From assembly GCA_013397695.1 (NCBI GenBank), contig VYZI01000033.1, positions 428,666 to 492,665 on the forward strand: a stretch of 64,000 bases of DNA, in the 5' to 3' direction. The notes beneath the pieces were generated by a model that saw only the letters and a program-made list of their open reading frames with translations, had not been told where the DNA came from and ran no database searches. The DNA comes from Centropus unirufus (taxonomy: Eukaryota > Chordata > Aves > Cuculiformes > Centropidae). The translations under genes were made by a program, and so were the position numbers. Numbering within the stretch: the first letter of the stretch is position 1; every line of letters begins with the position of its first letter. Positions 51,701 through 63,481 of the stretch are shown piece after piece.

Positions 51701-54700
51701 AATATCTCATTATTTATATAAGTATGCTATACTATGGACATTTAATTTAGTTCTCATTCCAAGCCCATGACAAGTCACTTTGACACCTTTAAGAAATGTT
51801 TCACACATGGTAAGATGCAACATTCAAAACTGTAAAAGGGAAAAAAATAGATGACAAAGTAAAACAGATTTTTGAACAATAAAAGGAAATACTTCCATTC
51901 TGTAATAATACATCTCAGCCACTTACTGTTTAATAATTTTGATGATGAACATTTCTAAAGACCAAGTACAGTAGGTCGGGGGACTGGCTCTTTTCACTCT
52001 CAAAAGATCTAGGAAAAAATCTTGCATGCAAAAATTTTATGGGACGCTGCTACAGACCTGAACATGAGGGAATCCAGGCACCAAGCCCAGGTACTGAGTC
52101 AGCCAGGTTGGCATTCGGTACTGCACCTGTACTCCCTATGCCTGTCTCTTACTGTCTCTTAGCCTTCCACATAATAAATAAAATAGTCCTGTTTATCCCT
52201 CAGTCCATGAAAACAACACCATTTTAGTTAAAATATTTCTCTGCCATAAAATTAATCAGGCTGCTTGTGTAGTGGAGTTCACTGGAAAGTAGCACCAAAA
52301 CTTGATTTATGGTACTGTCCAAGTATGAAATGTTTGGTTTCAAAGCCTACAATTTATATGGAGCACTTTCTCTGTAAAGTGTGAGTTTGATCCATGAAAC
52401 CTGTCTTTGGAACAGCAGCTGTCTGGGTACCACCAAGATTTGGGGTGCTCCTGCTCAGCGTGCTAGGTGGCCCATTTGCCAGGGCCCCCCACAGCAAGAA
52501 GCATACTCTGGTGCTCCAACATACAAATGACCATGAGGACTAATGAGGCTAAATTTAAGACTAGTAACACTGGGTTTCTACTAGGGGAAAGACAGCCATA
52601 AACCTTTTCCATGCCTACTTTCTTAGCTTCAGGAAACCTAAGGTGTGGGCTTTGAAAGTTAACGTGTCCTCAGCATGCAACTGAAATCCTTAATGACCTG
52701 CTGTGTTCTTTGACCATGGTATTGTGCCAAAGTAGTAATGCCTTGCCACATGGTTCTCCCTAGGCACCCCACCTTGGGACTTCATCACATTAGGCAAGTA
52801 TGTTTCAACATTTGTCACTGAGATTAAAATGCACAGAGGTGCCCAAGTTATATAATTCTTTTTTGGGCCTGCAATGGCCTGCTTCTGCTGTGCAAGACGG
52901 AGGTGGACACCCAGTTCTGCTGGGTTCTGTGCATGGATATAAATACATATGGAGAGAGAAATAGATGGATATCATATAGGTATCAAGTAGAAAAAAGAAG
53001 TATTTTCTGTCTGGAAGTGCTCAGTGTATAATAAGACAGTAAGAAATTACCACTAAGACTTAAATGACACAAAACATAGAGGTATTCTAATCCATTTTCT
53101 TCTTTTTTCTACTCACCTGGAACTTCCCTAACTCCTGTGTACTCGCATACCTCCACTTCCCAGCCTGATCCTTGCCTCCCCATTGGCACCACGAACTACT
53201 CCCTTGATCCCAAATAAAAGAATCAAGCTTATCTTTCAAGAGTACCTAAGAGGGGAGAGGAAAAAGACAACATCTCGTTAGTTTTTCAAGGGATTTTGTG
53301 TTCCTCCATTTAGAATACATTCTATGTCCTTCAGAGGAATGGAACCCCCTCCCTCCCTGTCTCAAGCCCTCCCATTTGGAGAAGCAGCCACCAGCTAGCC
53401 ACCTGGGAAGACTGCTGCAGCCCATCAGGTGACTTTGCAACTGTGAGACCTACTGGAGCACACGGGGTTCTATCCACAAGGGAGTTGCCTAGCCCAGGCC
53501 CCAAAATTTAAGGTAATCTAGAATCTGTAAGAAGGGAAGCTGTATCTTTTCCATGGAGGCTCACACGTATCCTGAGCCAGCTAGTTTGTTATAAGGCTGA
53601 TATTGTAGTGGAGTCCATGAATGTTCATGCTAAATGGAAAATGAAAGGGGACTACCTCACATTTAATGAAACAAAACACAAGTGAGTCAGCCTTTAAATC
53701 TTTCACCAGATGATTTCTCTCTCATAATGTGCTCTTTCTATCCACTAATTTGACAGTATGTTCTTTTAAATGTAGGTATCTGATCGATGTCCCAGGGTAA
53801 ATTCATCTGGGTGATGAAACAAAACAGCAATATCCAACGACAATGTCTGGCACAGGTACAAACACAATCAGTCTCTCCCATTTATCTTGAGATTGCATGC
53901 AAAGTACTCTGAAATAAAAACACACTACCTCTTTTTTATTTCTTTATGTTGAAAGATTGAAAAAGTGTAATCCACATTAAGCTCCTACATTTCACCAACA
54001 AAGACTGACTGAAAAGTGTGTACTTTTAGACCATAACTGCACTATTGGTTGTTGCTACTAGCTCAATGCAATTGTGTGAGGTTTTGGTTTAGTTTTGGGG
54101 TTTTTTGGGTTTTTTTTACTCTTTCTTTATTGAATTCCTGAAAGCACTTTGCCGAATAATATTTAATATATAATTCATATCATTTTCCTTTTCTCCTGTT
54201 TCTAAAGGGAAGTCATTAAGTTAAAACTTGAAATTGAATCCCATACGTTCACCTTGAGCACTGAATAATAAACCACAAAACAGAGATCTGAGAAAGCTGA
54301 AAATGTTCATTTGACAAATGTTTGGGTTATTGCTAGTGTTTCTAAATCAGGCACAGTGTTTCTCATATTTACAATTGGTTCTGCATGCCGGTTTTAGCAC
54401 TTAGCAGTTACTGTCTTACTGGGCAAGGTTTTCAACTGTGTTCTTACAAAAAGCACCTTCAGAATACAGAACATATGTCAATATTTTTACCTGGTTACTC
54501 TATTTTCAACAGAAAGGTTTCTAGTAGTTACTGAGGTAATTTGTTAAAACTCTAATCGGTACTTTTCAACAAGCCACATCATCTACCTCTAGCCCACCTG
54601 CCATGGCCCTTTTTCCTATTGCCCAGCTAAGATGATAAATCCACATGAGCTACTTTTTTCACACAGCCTTAGGATCATTCCAGAGGAGAGGTAAACTTGT

Positions 54701-55590
54701 CCATACGTTTGTTTGTTCTGCTGATAGGTAGGAGTGTCTAAAGTACATTACACAGAGTTTTTTCTTGCTCTGGTACACCAGAGAGAGCAACATCACAGTC
54801 CCATGCAAATGTAGTAGGGAATGTAGAAACACTGAATTACACACGCTCAGCTTTCCCTGTGTGCTGAATCACCCTTGTCAGGAGCTTCTTTAGAGATCTA
54901 ATAGGGCAATCTGTCATTCACAGAAAGGAGCACATGGAGTGTAAATGCCATTATGGAATTTATCAATAGCAGCTTCCATAACCTGCTACACTGTAAAAAT
55001 GTTCACATTTTAGCATGCCAACAGAGCTTCAGCACTGATACTTTCAACAAATAGGAAGCACATGGCACATTAAGCATGTTTCCTCCCAAGTCCACAGTTC
55101 AGTTTGAAAGAATACATATGAAGAGAAAATCCAGGCATCAACTGCCCAGGTTAAGGAAGCAAGGCCTTTTCTTGTGTGACTGAAGTGGGGAGTCACATAA
55201 AGCAAATGGACTTGGCAGCCTTCCCTTGCTCCTTTTTGTTTTTGAGGTTGAACAGCCTTCAGAAGATACCCAGAAAGTAATGTGATCCTTCAATGACCAT
55301 CTGTCCATGAAAAATACACAGCACCGTAGTGAGGCAAGGAAAGAGGGATTTCCTGGCTAGGGTTGTTCCGTCTTTCTCAAATAAGACACCAGATCAGGTA
55401 ATCAGGCTGGTTTTCTGAATTGGAGTCAGATAAGGAGAGCACCAACAGCATTATGAACAGGTACATCATTAGAATAAAACTAATCTGCCCTCGAACTCCA
55501 GAGTTCAGAATTGGATTTGATCTCCTGCAGCTTTGCTTGTTTTTCACATTAGTGCCTCAATTTCAGGCCACATTTAAAAAAATATTAAGT
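48771..55590. other. Gene-desert-like non-coding DNA
   Basis: No gene, RNA gene or transposon is recognised. A 9-bp inverted repeat with a 4-base loop is at 48971-48992. The patch at about 50270-50480 is a candidate conserved element, with TAATTAATC at 50340-50348 and other homeodomain-type words. A T/G-rich low-complexity run lies at about 54080-54118. Confidence 0.4.
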
Positions 55591-55680
55591 CTGTATATAT
55601 GTGGGTGTATACATGTGCAGGTGTGCATGCATACATATATGGAATATATATGTACATGTACAACACATGGAGGCACACAT
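55591..55680. repeat. Imperfect alternating TG/CA/TA tract
   Basis: Roughly 90 bp are dominated by TATATG, TGTATACATG, CATGCATAC and TATATGTACATGTAC words. It is mostly alternating purine/pyrimidine and rich in short palindromes. The 131-codon plus frame at 55420-55815 runs through it and is not supported as a gene. Confidence 0.75.
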
Positions 55681-57739
55681 TGCTACTTAGTAATTAGGTT
55701 AAATGAAAGTTTTGTAAAGAATGAAGGCTTGAACTTCTGCAAGTATTTATCTTGGGCTTCAGCTCTGATGTTTTATCTGATTTTGACTTCCTGTGACTCC
55801 CTGGTTTTTAAATAGCTCCTCCTAACTTACCAAAGATGCAAGGTGAACAAGGTAAACACAACACAAGTCTTCTCAGATATAGGTATTTTCTCATTTTACA
55901 AAGAAAACTCAAATCTACCTTGGCACTGCTTCCCATCTCTGTTAGGAATCTAAGCTGTCAATCTAAACAGTCAAATCCAGTACCATTGAATTTTGAGCAT
56001 GAAACCTAACATGAAAACTTACTATTTATTATTATTGCTAAATTGCATAGGCTTATTGTAGAGTTTATCATTAAAAGACAGGATTACACGAGTGCTGACT
56101 TCTAACAGGAGTTTGGAGGGTAAGGGTTGGCCTTTGGAAGTCAGGTCATGTGGTTCCTTTGGTTTATTGTATGTAAAATAGGAAGGTTCTGCTGATTATT
56201 ACAGAAATGTATATTCTCCCTTTTGTTCAGAAATATTAAGAGTCCTGTACATAACACAGATTTCATAAAACTATAAATTCTTGGCACACTAATTTGATAT
56301 ATTTAGCTTATGTGTGCCTAATCTGTATTTTTACAGGATTTCTCTGTCCAAGAGTTCTGCTAGCTACAGATTTCTTCCACACAGAAACACATACATCTGG
56401 GTGCTAGCATCAGCGCAAGATTTAATTTGTTGCATATTTGCTTGTGAATTTTCAGATGTGTACAAAAAAAATCCTATTTCTTTGGGACTATTTAAGGAAA
56501 TAGTTCAGGTCTTGACATGACATTGTATTATTCAGCAGCAGATTATCAGCCTGCATCACCACACATTACACAGTATCTAGCTGTTTATTTAACATACAGA
56601 AGGAAAAATGCCTGCTTCATCAAACTCTGTATATAATGATCAACTAAACATTGCTGCTTCTGTAATGCCTTGGAAAAGTTCCCTTTATGCTCAAAATGAT
56701 TGAGCAAGAATCACATTATGGGTCTCCAGAGACCAAATAAGGCTTCTCAAGCGAAGAAAAATTACATACATCTGCTTTAGTGTTGAAGGTTACATAATAC
56801 CGAACCATATCTCAACACCTTTGTAGTCTTGAAAGACTAGCCCAAAGGAAATACACACCAGGGACAAGATCTTGCATTTCTTCAGTGCTTTTAGAGTACT
56901 GTAAGAGGCATAACCAGAGAGATGAATGTTTATCTTCTTGTCCCCATGGAACAGAATATGTTTTTAAAAGTCATAATTGATACTAATGTGACTTCTCTTC
57001 TTAAAATGCCTGCATGACATTGAAGAAGACAAAAGATTTTTGCATTGTTCAGGAACAATTCCTCCTTGTGAAAATATTAGTTCTGTAATACTGCTGAGAT
57101 CTGTGCCATCCAAGGTGGTCTGCCACTCTTTGTGCCATGCCTAATTAGAAGATGTTTGAATGAAGTTCATCGATACAGTTCAAAGATTTCAAACTTTCAC
57201 TTTTATAAGCTTCCTTCTACTTCTCTCATGCTAAATCTTTCCCCACTACTCTTCCAACTTTGTCAGAACTTCAGACCAGAGCTCACAAACCTGCCGGGTT
57301 TCTCTCCATAAACTTCTGCGTCTCAGTCATCTACTACACAACCAAGGTAGCAGGCTAACGAAGGTCTTTCCATCTCCCTGGACATGTTACAAGGCTAAAC
57401 AGATTGCATGATTAATGAAGTGAATGCAAGGCACTTTAAGAAGATGGAAACGGGGTCTGTAGGTGTTCTCAAAATTCTGTCAGAGATTCATTCAGCACAT
57501 AGGCTTTCAACATGTGAGGTTGAAACTCTCAGCCAAATTCCACACCAACGTGAGGCAAACTATGAGCCCTCTAATTACCTGAAAGTAGTTGGTGCAATTT
57601 ACGTTTATACTGGACATTACTGTCTTGGAGTTGGGCATAGAGTATTGATCAAATAGAGATTTTCTGAACCTTCTTGAACTGGAGGAAAAAAAACAGTTAT
57701 TGCCTTTGAAAATCAGAGTGTGAAAATAAAAGTGCTCCA
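55681..57739. other. Non-coding DNA, no feature recognised
   Basis: AT-rich unique-looking DNA with only short chance frames. Confidence 0.4.
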
Positions 57740-58640
57740 TTGCCTTCTACCCTGTCAATAACCCCAGACCACAGAGGAGTTTTGGGTAACCACAGATACC
57801 CTCTTTCTCCTTGAAATCTCCCTAGCTCAAATCTTCCACCATGACATAGCCCCCTCATACATTCTGCAGCTGTGGAAGGAAGACATGTCTTATCTCATCT
57901 TATCTTATTGATCCTCTCGCAACCCTCCAGGAGTCTCTTACCTAGCTGAAGACTTCATAATATTTAAGATCGATGATCACTGCAGTCATCCTCAGCTACC
58001 CTCCATCAGCCCCATGATCATTTGTGATCTACAGTCCCCTCTGGGAATTTGCTGGTATTTGGTTCTTTCATTTCTTAGCATTGTTCATTCTTTTTGTCCT
58101 GATCCTTGAAACTAATGGCCCCACCTCTGCCCTCTATATTCAGATGTCTTAAAGAACACCTTGGCAGGTTAAAAGAACCATTTTCAGGCATGGCCATCTC
58201 TCCTTGTTGAATTCATACCACTTACCTCTGCCAGCCACAAGTCTGGCATCCAATTTGGCACCGAGTACTTTTACTTCCTTTATGTGCATTAAACATGCTC
58301 ATTACACTAGAGCTTCCACACCATAACTCATGTAACTCACCCAATTACACCTCTTAACTTTCTTTTCTTGGAAGCTGAAGCTCACTTCTTTATGATGATT
58401 GTAAGGCCCCGTTCCCAGACTTCAATGCATGCCAAATGCTGTTGCCAACCTCCTTCCACTTGAAAATAAACTTGAACATGTCATCCTCACCCATAATTGT
58501 ATTTGTTTCAAAACGCTGATCAGAAAAAATGAAGAAAAAATAATCCTTCTGCACTGTAAAATTCTTCCTGCGCTTTGTCCAGTTTATCTCATTCTCTATT
58601 CCTTTCTCCCACCTCCTCTCTTACATAACTGAAGAACTCA
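57740..58640. other. Pyrimidine-rich stretch, possibly a very old repeat
   Basis: The plus strand is visibly enriched in C and T for about 900 bp, in contrast to its flanks. One plus frame (58429-58632) contains PNAVANLLPLENKLEHVIL, which loosely resembles the QNAAAKL...DHVTPIL stretch near the C-terminus of L2-type LINE reverse transcriptases. The match is weak and short. Unrelated strand-asymmetric DNA is an equal alternative. Confidence 0.25.
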
Positions 58641-58683
58641 AAATTCATAGCGTGAATTTTGGGATTTTCCTATGAAGGGACAA

Positions 58684-58736
58684 GTTAGACTCAGTAATCC
58701 TTTTGAGCCTCTTCCAACTCAGGTTATCCTATGATT
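58684..58736 (+). mobile_element. Decayed CR1-type 3' end
   Basis: The sequence GTTAGACTCAGTAATCC, followed by GAGCCTCTTCCAACTCAGG and TATCCTATGATTA, corresponds by eye to the CR1 3' end (GTTGGACTAGATGATCTC, then AGGTCCCTTCCAACCTC, then ATTCTATGATT). Orientation is plus. The body upstream is not recognisable as CR1. Confidence 0.6.
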
Positions 58737-58740
58737 AAGG

Positions 58741-60760
58741 ATATGTTTATCAGGTTATTTTACTTTTATGTGGTTATCATATTATTTAAGTAATGGTTTA
58801 GATATAAAGAAAAGGCAATTTTTTTCCCTAAATAAAATTAAATGTTTGCTAATTAAAACAGCTAGACACATATAAAAACACACATACTTTAAGAAGTATT
58901 TTCCAGATTGTTTTCTGTTTGTAGCAGATAGCAGATTTTAAAAAATTAAGAGGTAGTTGCACAATAATCCAATGCTTTGCAACTCACTGTGACTCAGTAA
59001 AATATCTGTGTCTAGTATCTGTGCTTCCTCTGAAACTTACGGGGAGAACGAAACAATTAAAAATGGCCTAGGGACTGATTAAATCCTGTTAGAAGAAGGA
59101 AGAAGTACTCAGTCTCAAGAAGATTAGAAATTCAGTCTCTTCTTGCAAAGGTGTTTGAACTATGTCCATATTGCTGAGTCAAACAGGGCGGGGAACCCTC
59201 CTTTGGCCCTGAGGCTAAGTGGCATTTGTCAGTAGGTCTTTGAGACCCAAGTAGTCCCTCTGTGGTTAAAAAAAAAATAAAATTCATTATTTCCTGCAGG
59301 TTTTCAGTTCTCAGTCTCAGAGATTATATAAGGGTGCATTGTAAATTGTTCAAGTAATATTTTCGTAATATGAAGTGCATTGAGGGTGTGGAATTAGGTC
59401 ATGAAAGGGCACCTAGGGCTACAAAAGCTCCCAGGATAGTTTTGGAGGGCTGGAAGGGTAGAAGATGGAGGAAGACAAATCACATGCTGCCTAATGCAAA
59501 CTGCACCTTGGGATTGACCCCTGGTGTGCAGCCCCACAAGGAAGTCTTAGAAAGGTCACAGTGAAAGCTGTGCTTAGGAGCATGCTAGCAGCCAAACGGG
59601 CCACCTGAGCACATGTCCTCTCCTTGCACTATTCAGCAATAGTTTTTGCTGCCATTAGCATCTACTGTGCCCTTACACACCTTACCATGCACACGTGACT
59701 GAGCTGTTGCAGGGAATAGGATATGGGTATGGCATGCCAGTAATAGATTGTTTCTTAACCAGTAACGTATAAAATCTTAGTCTTGGCTGCTGAAGTGGCT
59801 CAACTGACTGAAACCAATTCAATGTCCACTGAATTGGCCTTTTCTGCATCCTAAATAAGCAACAAAGTCAATCTCAGTCTAGTCATAAGGTCCTTGTTTA
59901 TAAGAGGGATAAAACTGATGACAAAATATATATTTAAAAAAAGGAAAGAAAAGTAAATAAATAAATAGACATTAGATACCAGGGTGTTTAAATTACATAG
60001 GGTTGTTTTTCCTGTGAAGTAGAAGGTTCACAGTGCATTTAAGCTGATTCAAGAACCTGTGAAATAAAATGAGAAGGCATGAAAGGACAGAGACAGAATT
60101 AAAGGAAAAAGGAGGTTGAAACAATCCACAGCAAAAAGTACAGAACAATTTTGCAATTTCAGAATTAGCAAATTTTTTTTACTGGAAAGTTGATGGGGTT
60201 GTGTTAAATATCTGAACTGTCTAGCTTTCTAGAAAGCTTATCCCATAGCTTTCATCTGCATGCAAAACTTCTGAGAGAACTGCAAGGCATGACATACAGA
60301 TTAATTTGCACTTTTAATTTCTGCAGGTAAGGAAATTTAATTATTTATTGCAAAATTTACTGGGAGTTAAAACAAATTCAATGTATTCTGAATATTTTTT
60401 AGTTTCCCTTACAACTAATAATTGATTTAGTTTTTAGCTTTAGTTTTTATTGGTGCTGTCTTTCTTGGATTTTACTTCTTCTGGACAGCAAATTATAGAA
60501 ATTATTTTAAAGGAAAAAAATCCCAAATCAGAACACATCCCAGCTAAATCATTCAGTGTTTTTTGACACTAATATCTCTGTGTTTATTACTCCTAACACT
60601 GCATTATGTTTCAGCTTGCCTCAGTCTTGCATAATTTAAATACAGGATGTGTTTGTGGGCATACTACACTCCATAGACCATAGAAGAATTTATGCAAGTT
60701 CTATGTATACTTAAGGGGAAGAACCACCAAAAAAAAAATAATTTTCTATGTATCCATATA
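58741..60760. other. Non-coding AT-rich DNA before the CpG-rich region
   Basis: No gene is recognised. A 64-codon plus frame at 59370-59564 has no family motif. An A-rich low-complexity run lies at about 59925-59968. Composition remains AT-rich until about 60760, where it changes. Confidence 0.4.
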
Positions 60761-60916
60761 CAGTGCTCACGCCCCGATTCTTGACAAGGATACCTGTGTC
60801 TGGGGGGCACCCTAAAAAGCGAGTTTTGATTGTTTTAAGGACTGTGCTTCCTTCTCTTGCCGTGGGATGAATACAGAAAGGCGTGGGAACCCCCCGGAAA
60901 GCCCTCTTCTACTAAA

Positions 60917-60955
60917 ATGCACTCGAAAGGGCCCATCAACGCTGCTCACTTGCAG
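60917..60955 (+). other. Candidate first coding exon with splice donor
   Basis: An ATG opens 13 codons (MHSKGPINAAHLQ) that end exactly at CAG followed by GTAAGG, a near-ideal splice donor, at 60956. It sits at the upstream edge of the CpG-rich region. The frame also continues past the donor to a stop after 32 codons. I do not recognise the peptide, and no matching acceptor was linked to it. It could equally be a non-coding first exon or chance. Confidence 0.2.
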
Positions 60956-61044
60956 GTAAGGCAGAGTAGGAGGTTGCTGTTATTAAGAATACAAAGGATT
61001 TTCTTGTCACGGTGACCACCGACATGAACCACCTTTGACCGTAC

Positions 61045-61056
61045 GGGGCGGGGCGG
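61045..61056 (+). promoter_or_regulatory. GC box (Sp1-type)
   Basis: GGGGCGGGGCGG is a strong Sp/KLF binding-type word at the start of the first CpG-dense core, within a stretch holding seven CpG in 60 bases. Confidence 0.6.
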
Positions 61057-61719
61057 CGCGACTTTTTATCCGCTGAATCTATCTGCAAGACCAAAAGATG
61101 TTAAGGACGAAGCCTTGTTTTCGCCCAGCCACCATCGGAGCTGAGTATTAGAGCCCTCTAGTGAGATTTCTCGGAGCGGATCTCCCCCTCCGGCCCCGCG
61201 GGCCGGCCTCAGCCCAGCCCGCGGCCAGGGGAGCTGCTTTCTTTCCTAAGGGGGAGCCGAAATTCCTTCTGGCGCTGCGGAAGGTGGCCCGTGTCGTGTG
61301 TGTGTGTCGTCGTTCTCCCCCTTCTCCCTTTAGACATCGAGGGTCGCTCACCTGCGCCAGCGCCACCTGGGCGGCCGCTGGTGCTTGGCCCCCAAATCCG
61401 GGAAGGGGATTTCGCACCCACGGAGTGGCAAGACGATGGGCGAGACCCCAAAACTGTCAAATGTCTTGGGGAAGGAGGACAGGCTGATCCTGAAAATACT
61501 CGCCGGCCAAATCCCCGTGAGCCAGGGATGGAGATGGTAACAAAAAAAAATGCCTTGGATCGGTAGGAGCAGTGAACAATCTTCGTGCTTTCCTCATCAT
61601 CTTGGAATAATCAGCGGAATTAACTGAGGTCGAGGAAACAGGCTCTTGGGTTAGTTGTGGGAGGCTGTGAGAATAGGGGGCAGCCATTAAAAGAAACCCG
61701 ATCGCTATTCATCAACTCT

Positions 61720-61764
61720 GAAGAGGGGAAAGGAGGAGGGAGGGAAAAAAAGGGAAAAAAAAAG
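61720..61764 (+). repeat. Purine-only tract
   Basis: Some 45 bases are almost all A and G (GAAGAGGGGAAAGGAGGAGG, then G/A runs). Such tracts at CpG-island edges can be nuclease-sensitive or triplex-prone. Confidence 0.7.
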
Positions 61765-61789
61765 ACCTTCGTGGCTGGAGCTCATAACT

Positions 61790-61990
61790 AACCTGGTCTA
61801 TCTCTGATCAAGAAGATCCCTGGAAACAAGAAGTTTACAAATATTGTCAAATTGATGCTTGTAGTGTGATTTAAGTTGTCAATCCCGCAGAAGCCCACCA
61901 GAAGTTTAGATTCAATGCCCTGCATTTCTGGCTAGTTATTGCCAATCCCCTAAGGCAGAAAGCTTGCTCTCTCCTTATTTTAACCATATG
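61790..61990. promoter_or_regulatory. Candidate regulatory element inside the CpG-rich region
   Basis: An AT-richer, non-repetitive block is embedded between CpG-dense cores. It carries GTTTACA (forkhead-type) at 61833-61839 and ACAA-ATA-TTGT (inverted SOX-type half sites) at 61837-61847, followed by several TTGATG/GTCAAT words. The clustering suggests a conserved enhancer, but this is inference from texture alone. Confidence 0.3.
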
Positions 61991-62197
61991 TGCCTTTTGT
62001 TGTTGTTGTTGTCTTGTCTGTAAGCTGTACGCTGTCTGCTGAGAGTCCCCTTGCGCCGCCGGAGCATCTGAGGAGGTCCCCGCAACCAGCAGCGGCGTGG
62101 GGGCTGCCGGTGGGCATAACCCCAGGCCCCCCTCGTTCCCCCGGGCCGCCTCCAAGCCGGCTGTCCCCTCTGCGGGACACCCCAAAAAATATCGACG
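61990..62197 (+). other. Candidate proline-rich exon ending at a donor
   Basis: An open frame from ATG 61990 crosses the TTG repeat and a proline-rich stretch (for example TPGPPRSPGPPPSR), then reaches GACG|GTGAGG, a plausible splice donor, at 62198. Without splicing it stops at 62223. GC-rich promoter DNA often gives proline-rich open frames, and no family was recognised, so this is weak. Confidence 0.15.
61998..62012. repeat. (TTG)5 tract
   Basis: Five TTG units. The downstream proline-rich frame begins just 5' of it. Confidence 0.8.
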
Positions 62198-62321
62198 GTG
62201 AGGGAAACGGATGGAGGAGTTAAGGGGGGCAGCGATAGCAGGAGTGAAAATTCTGAACCCCGCTCCCGAGATTGAGAAGGGATAACATACAGGGAATCAG
62301 GACGGGCCGCATTAACCGGCT

Positions 62322-62353
62322 GGGGGGCTATCGGGTTTCGTGGGGAGCGCGGG
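62322..62353 (+). promoter_or_regulatory. G-quadruplex-type motif, plus strand
   Basis: There are four runs of at least three G, with loops CTATC, TTTCGT and AGCGC, all within the usual 1-7 base limit. It lies inside a CpG-dense core, where such motifs commonly mark open promoters. Confidence 0.6.
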
Positions 62354-62870
62354 AGGTTACAGCGCCTTGCCTTGAGCTGGGGACACAGAGCCGCCCCCGG
62401 AGTCCCATTTCACTGGGAAGCGGCCGACGGGAGGGGCGGAAAGGTTCACGGAGGCCAGCTCAGTCTCATCGCATCAGGCCCCGATCTCCTAATTAATACA
62501 TCTCTTTCGAATCTGTTATTCGAGCATCTCAAGTCCAGGCGGCCGTCAAACGGCTCCGGTTTGTTGGGGAGCAGCGGAGCCGCGGCCGCTCCCTGGGGCA
62601 GGGGCTCCGCTCCCACCGCAGCCCCGGCTCCCTCCGTGGCACCCAGCTCCGCAGCCCAACAACGTTTTCTTTCAAGCGGAGTTTGTTAGCATAATCGAGT
62701 TACTCGCTACATATCTGAAATCCTTGGCCGTTCCCCTTGAGGAACAGCGCATTGCGCGCAGCAAAAGCTTTGAATTACCCCTTCTCCCCCAAATCACGGA
62801 ACAACAAGCTATTGTTGTTTGCCTTAATTTAGTTACGCACAGTGATCCTCCCTCGTGTTTTCTTTTTCAG

Positions 62871-62945
62871 TCGGGGCAGGACCTTAGTGCCATCTGCGAT
62901 GGGATAGATCCGGGGTTTAGACAAAACTCAAAAAGAAATATAAGA
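62871..62945 (+). other. Candidate 75-nt exon with both splice sites
   Basis: A strong acceptor (a pyrimidine-rich run ending TCTTTTTCAG at 62870) and a strong donor (AAGA|GTGAGT at 62946) bound exactly 75 bases. The segment is open in one frame for 25 codons beginning SGQDLSAICDGIDP. The length is a multiple of three, so the exon could be skipped without shifting frame. The peptide is not one I recognise. A 5' untranslated or alternative exon is equally possible. It is the best-formed exon candidate in the window, but it rests on signals alone. Confidence 0.3.
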
Positions 62946-63296
62946 GTGAGTAAATAACGAGAGGAGGGAAGAAACCCGCGGTTCCGGGTTGCAAATTGCC
63001 TCCGTGAATCCCTGGCGAGCTTTGCCTGCCTGAAGGGGCCCGGTCCCGCCAGGGAGAAACGTGTGCGCCGGGGGTGCCCCGAGAAACATGCTGAGCACAC
63101 ACCCTCCCGGGGTAGGGGCTGCGGGGACAGAGAGGCCCAGGATCCCGGCAAAGGTCGCTATTTTAAAAGCCAGGAGGAATAGCAGGTTAGTTGCGGCAGG
63201 CTTTTGCTCACTTTTAAAGCCCGCTGGCTTTAAGAAGAAAGCATATCGCCCTCCCGCCAAAAGGAAAGAAAATAACATTTAAAAGGCGATAAAGAA

Positions 63297-63304
63297 ATGC
63301 AAAT
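63297..63304 (+). promoter_or_regulatory. Perfect POU octamer
   Basis: ATGCAAAT, the canonical octamer, occurs in an AT-rich island between CpG-dense cores, with AATAACATTTAAAAGGCG just upstream. A single 8-bp match is weak alone, but its promoter-proximal setting makes it plausible. Confidence 0.35.
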
Positions 63305-63451
63305 TTGGAGTTTTTGTCAATTTCTTGCTTTCCTGCCAGTCCCTGCCACGGCAGAGGACATCTGCAGGGAAGATGTTTCCTTCTGCCACGTGAAGATCGC
63401 GGAGGTTATCATTTGCTCGCAGCTCCTGCCGATAAAATCTCCCCTCGGAGA

Positions 63452-63481
63452 CCCCCCCCTCCCCGTCTCCCTGCCCTTCCC
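63452..63481 (-). promoter_or_regulatory. G-quadruplex-type motif, minus strand
   Basis: Five C runs of three or more lie within 30 bases on the plus strand and are separated by 1-4 bases, giving a G-quadruplex motif on the minus strand. Confidence 0.6.

Noticed and set aside
55420..55815. 131-codon plus frame
   Set aside because: A large part runs through an alternating TG/CA/TA tract; no family similarity.
61161..61566. Overlapping Arg/Pro/Ala-rich frames on both strands in the CpG-dense core
   Set aside because: Low stop-codon frequency in GC-rich DNA opens frames on both strands; no domain recognised.
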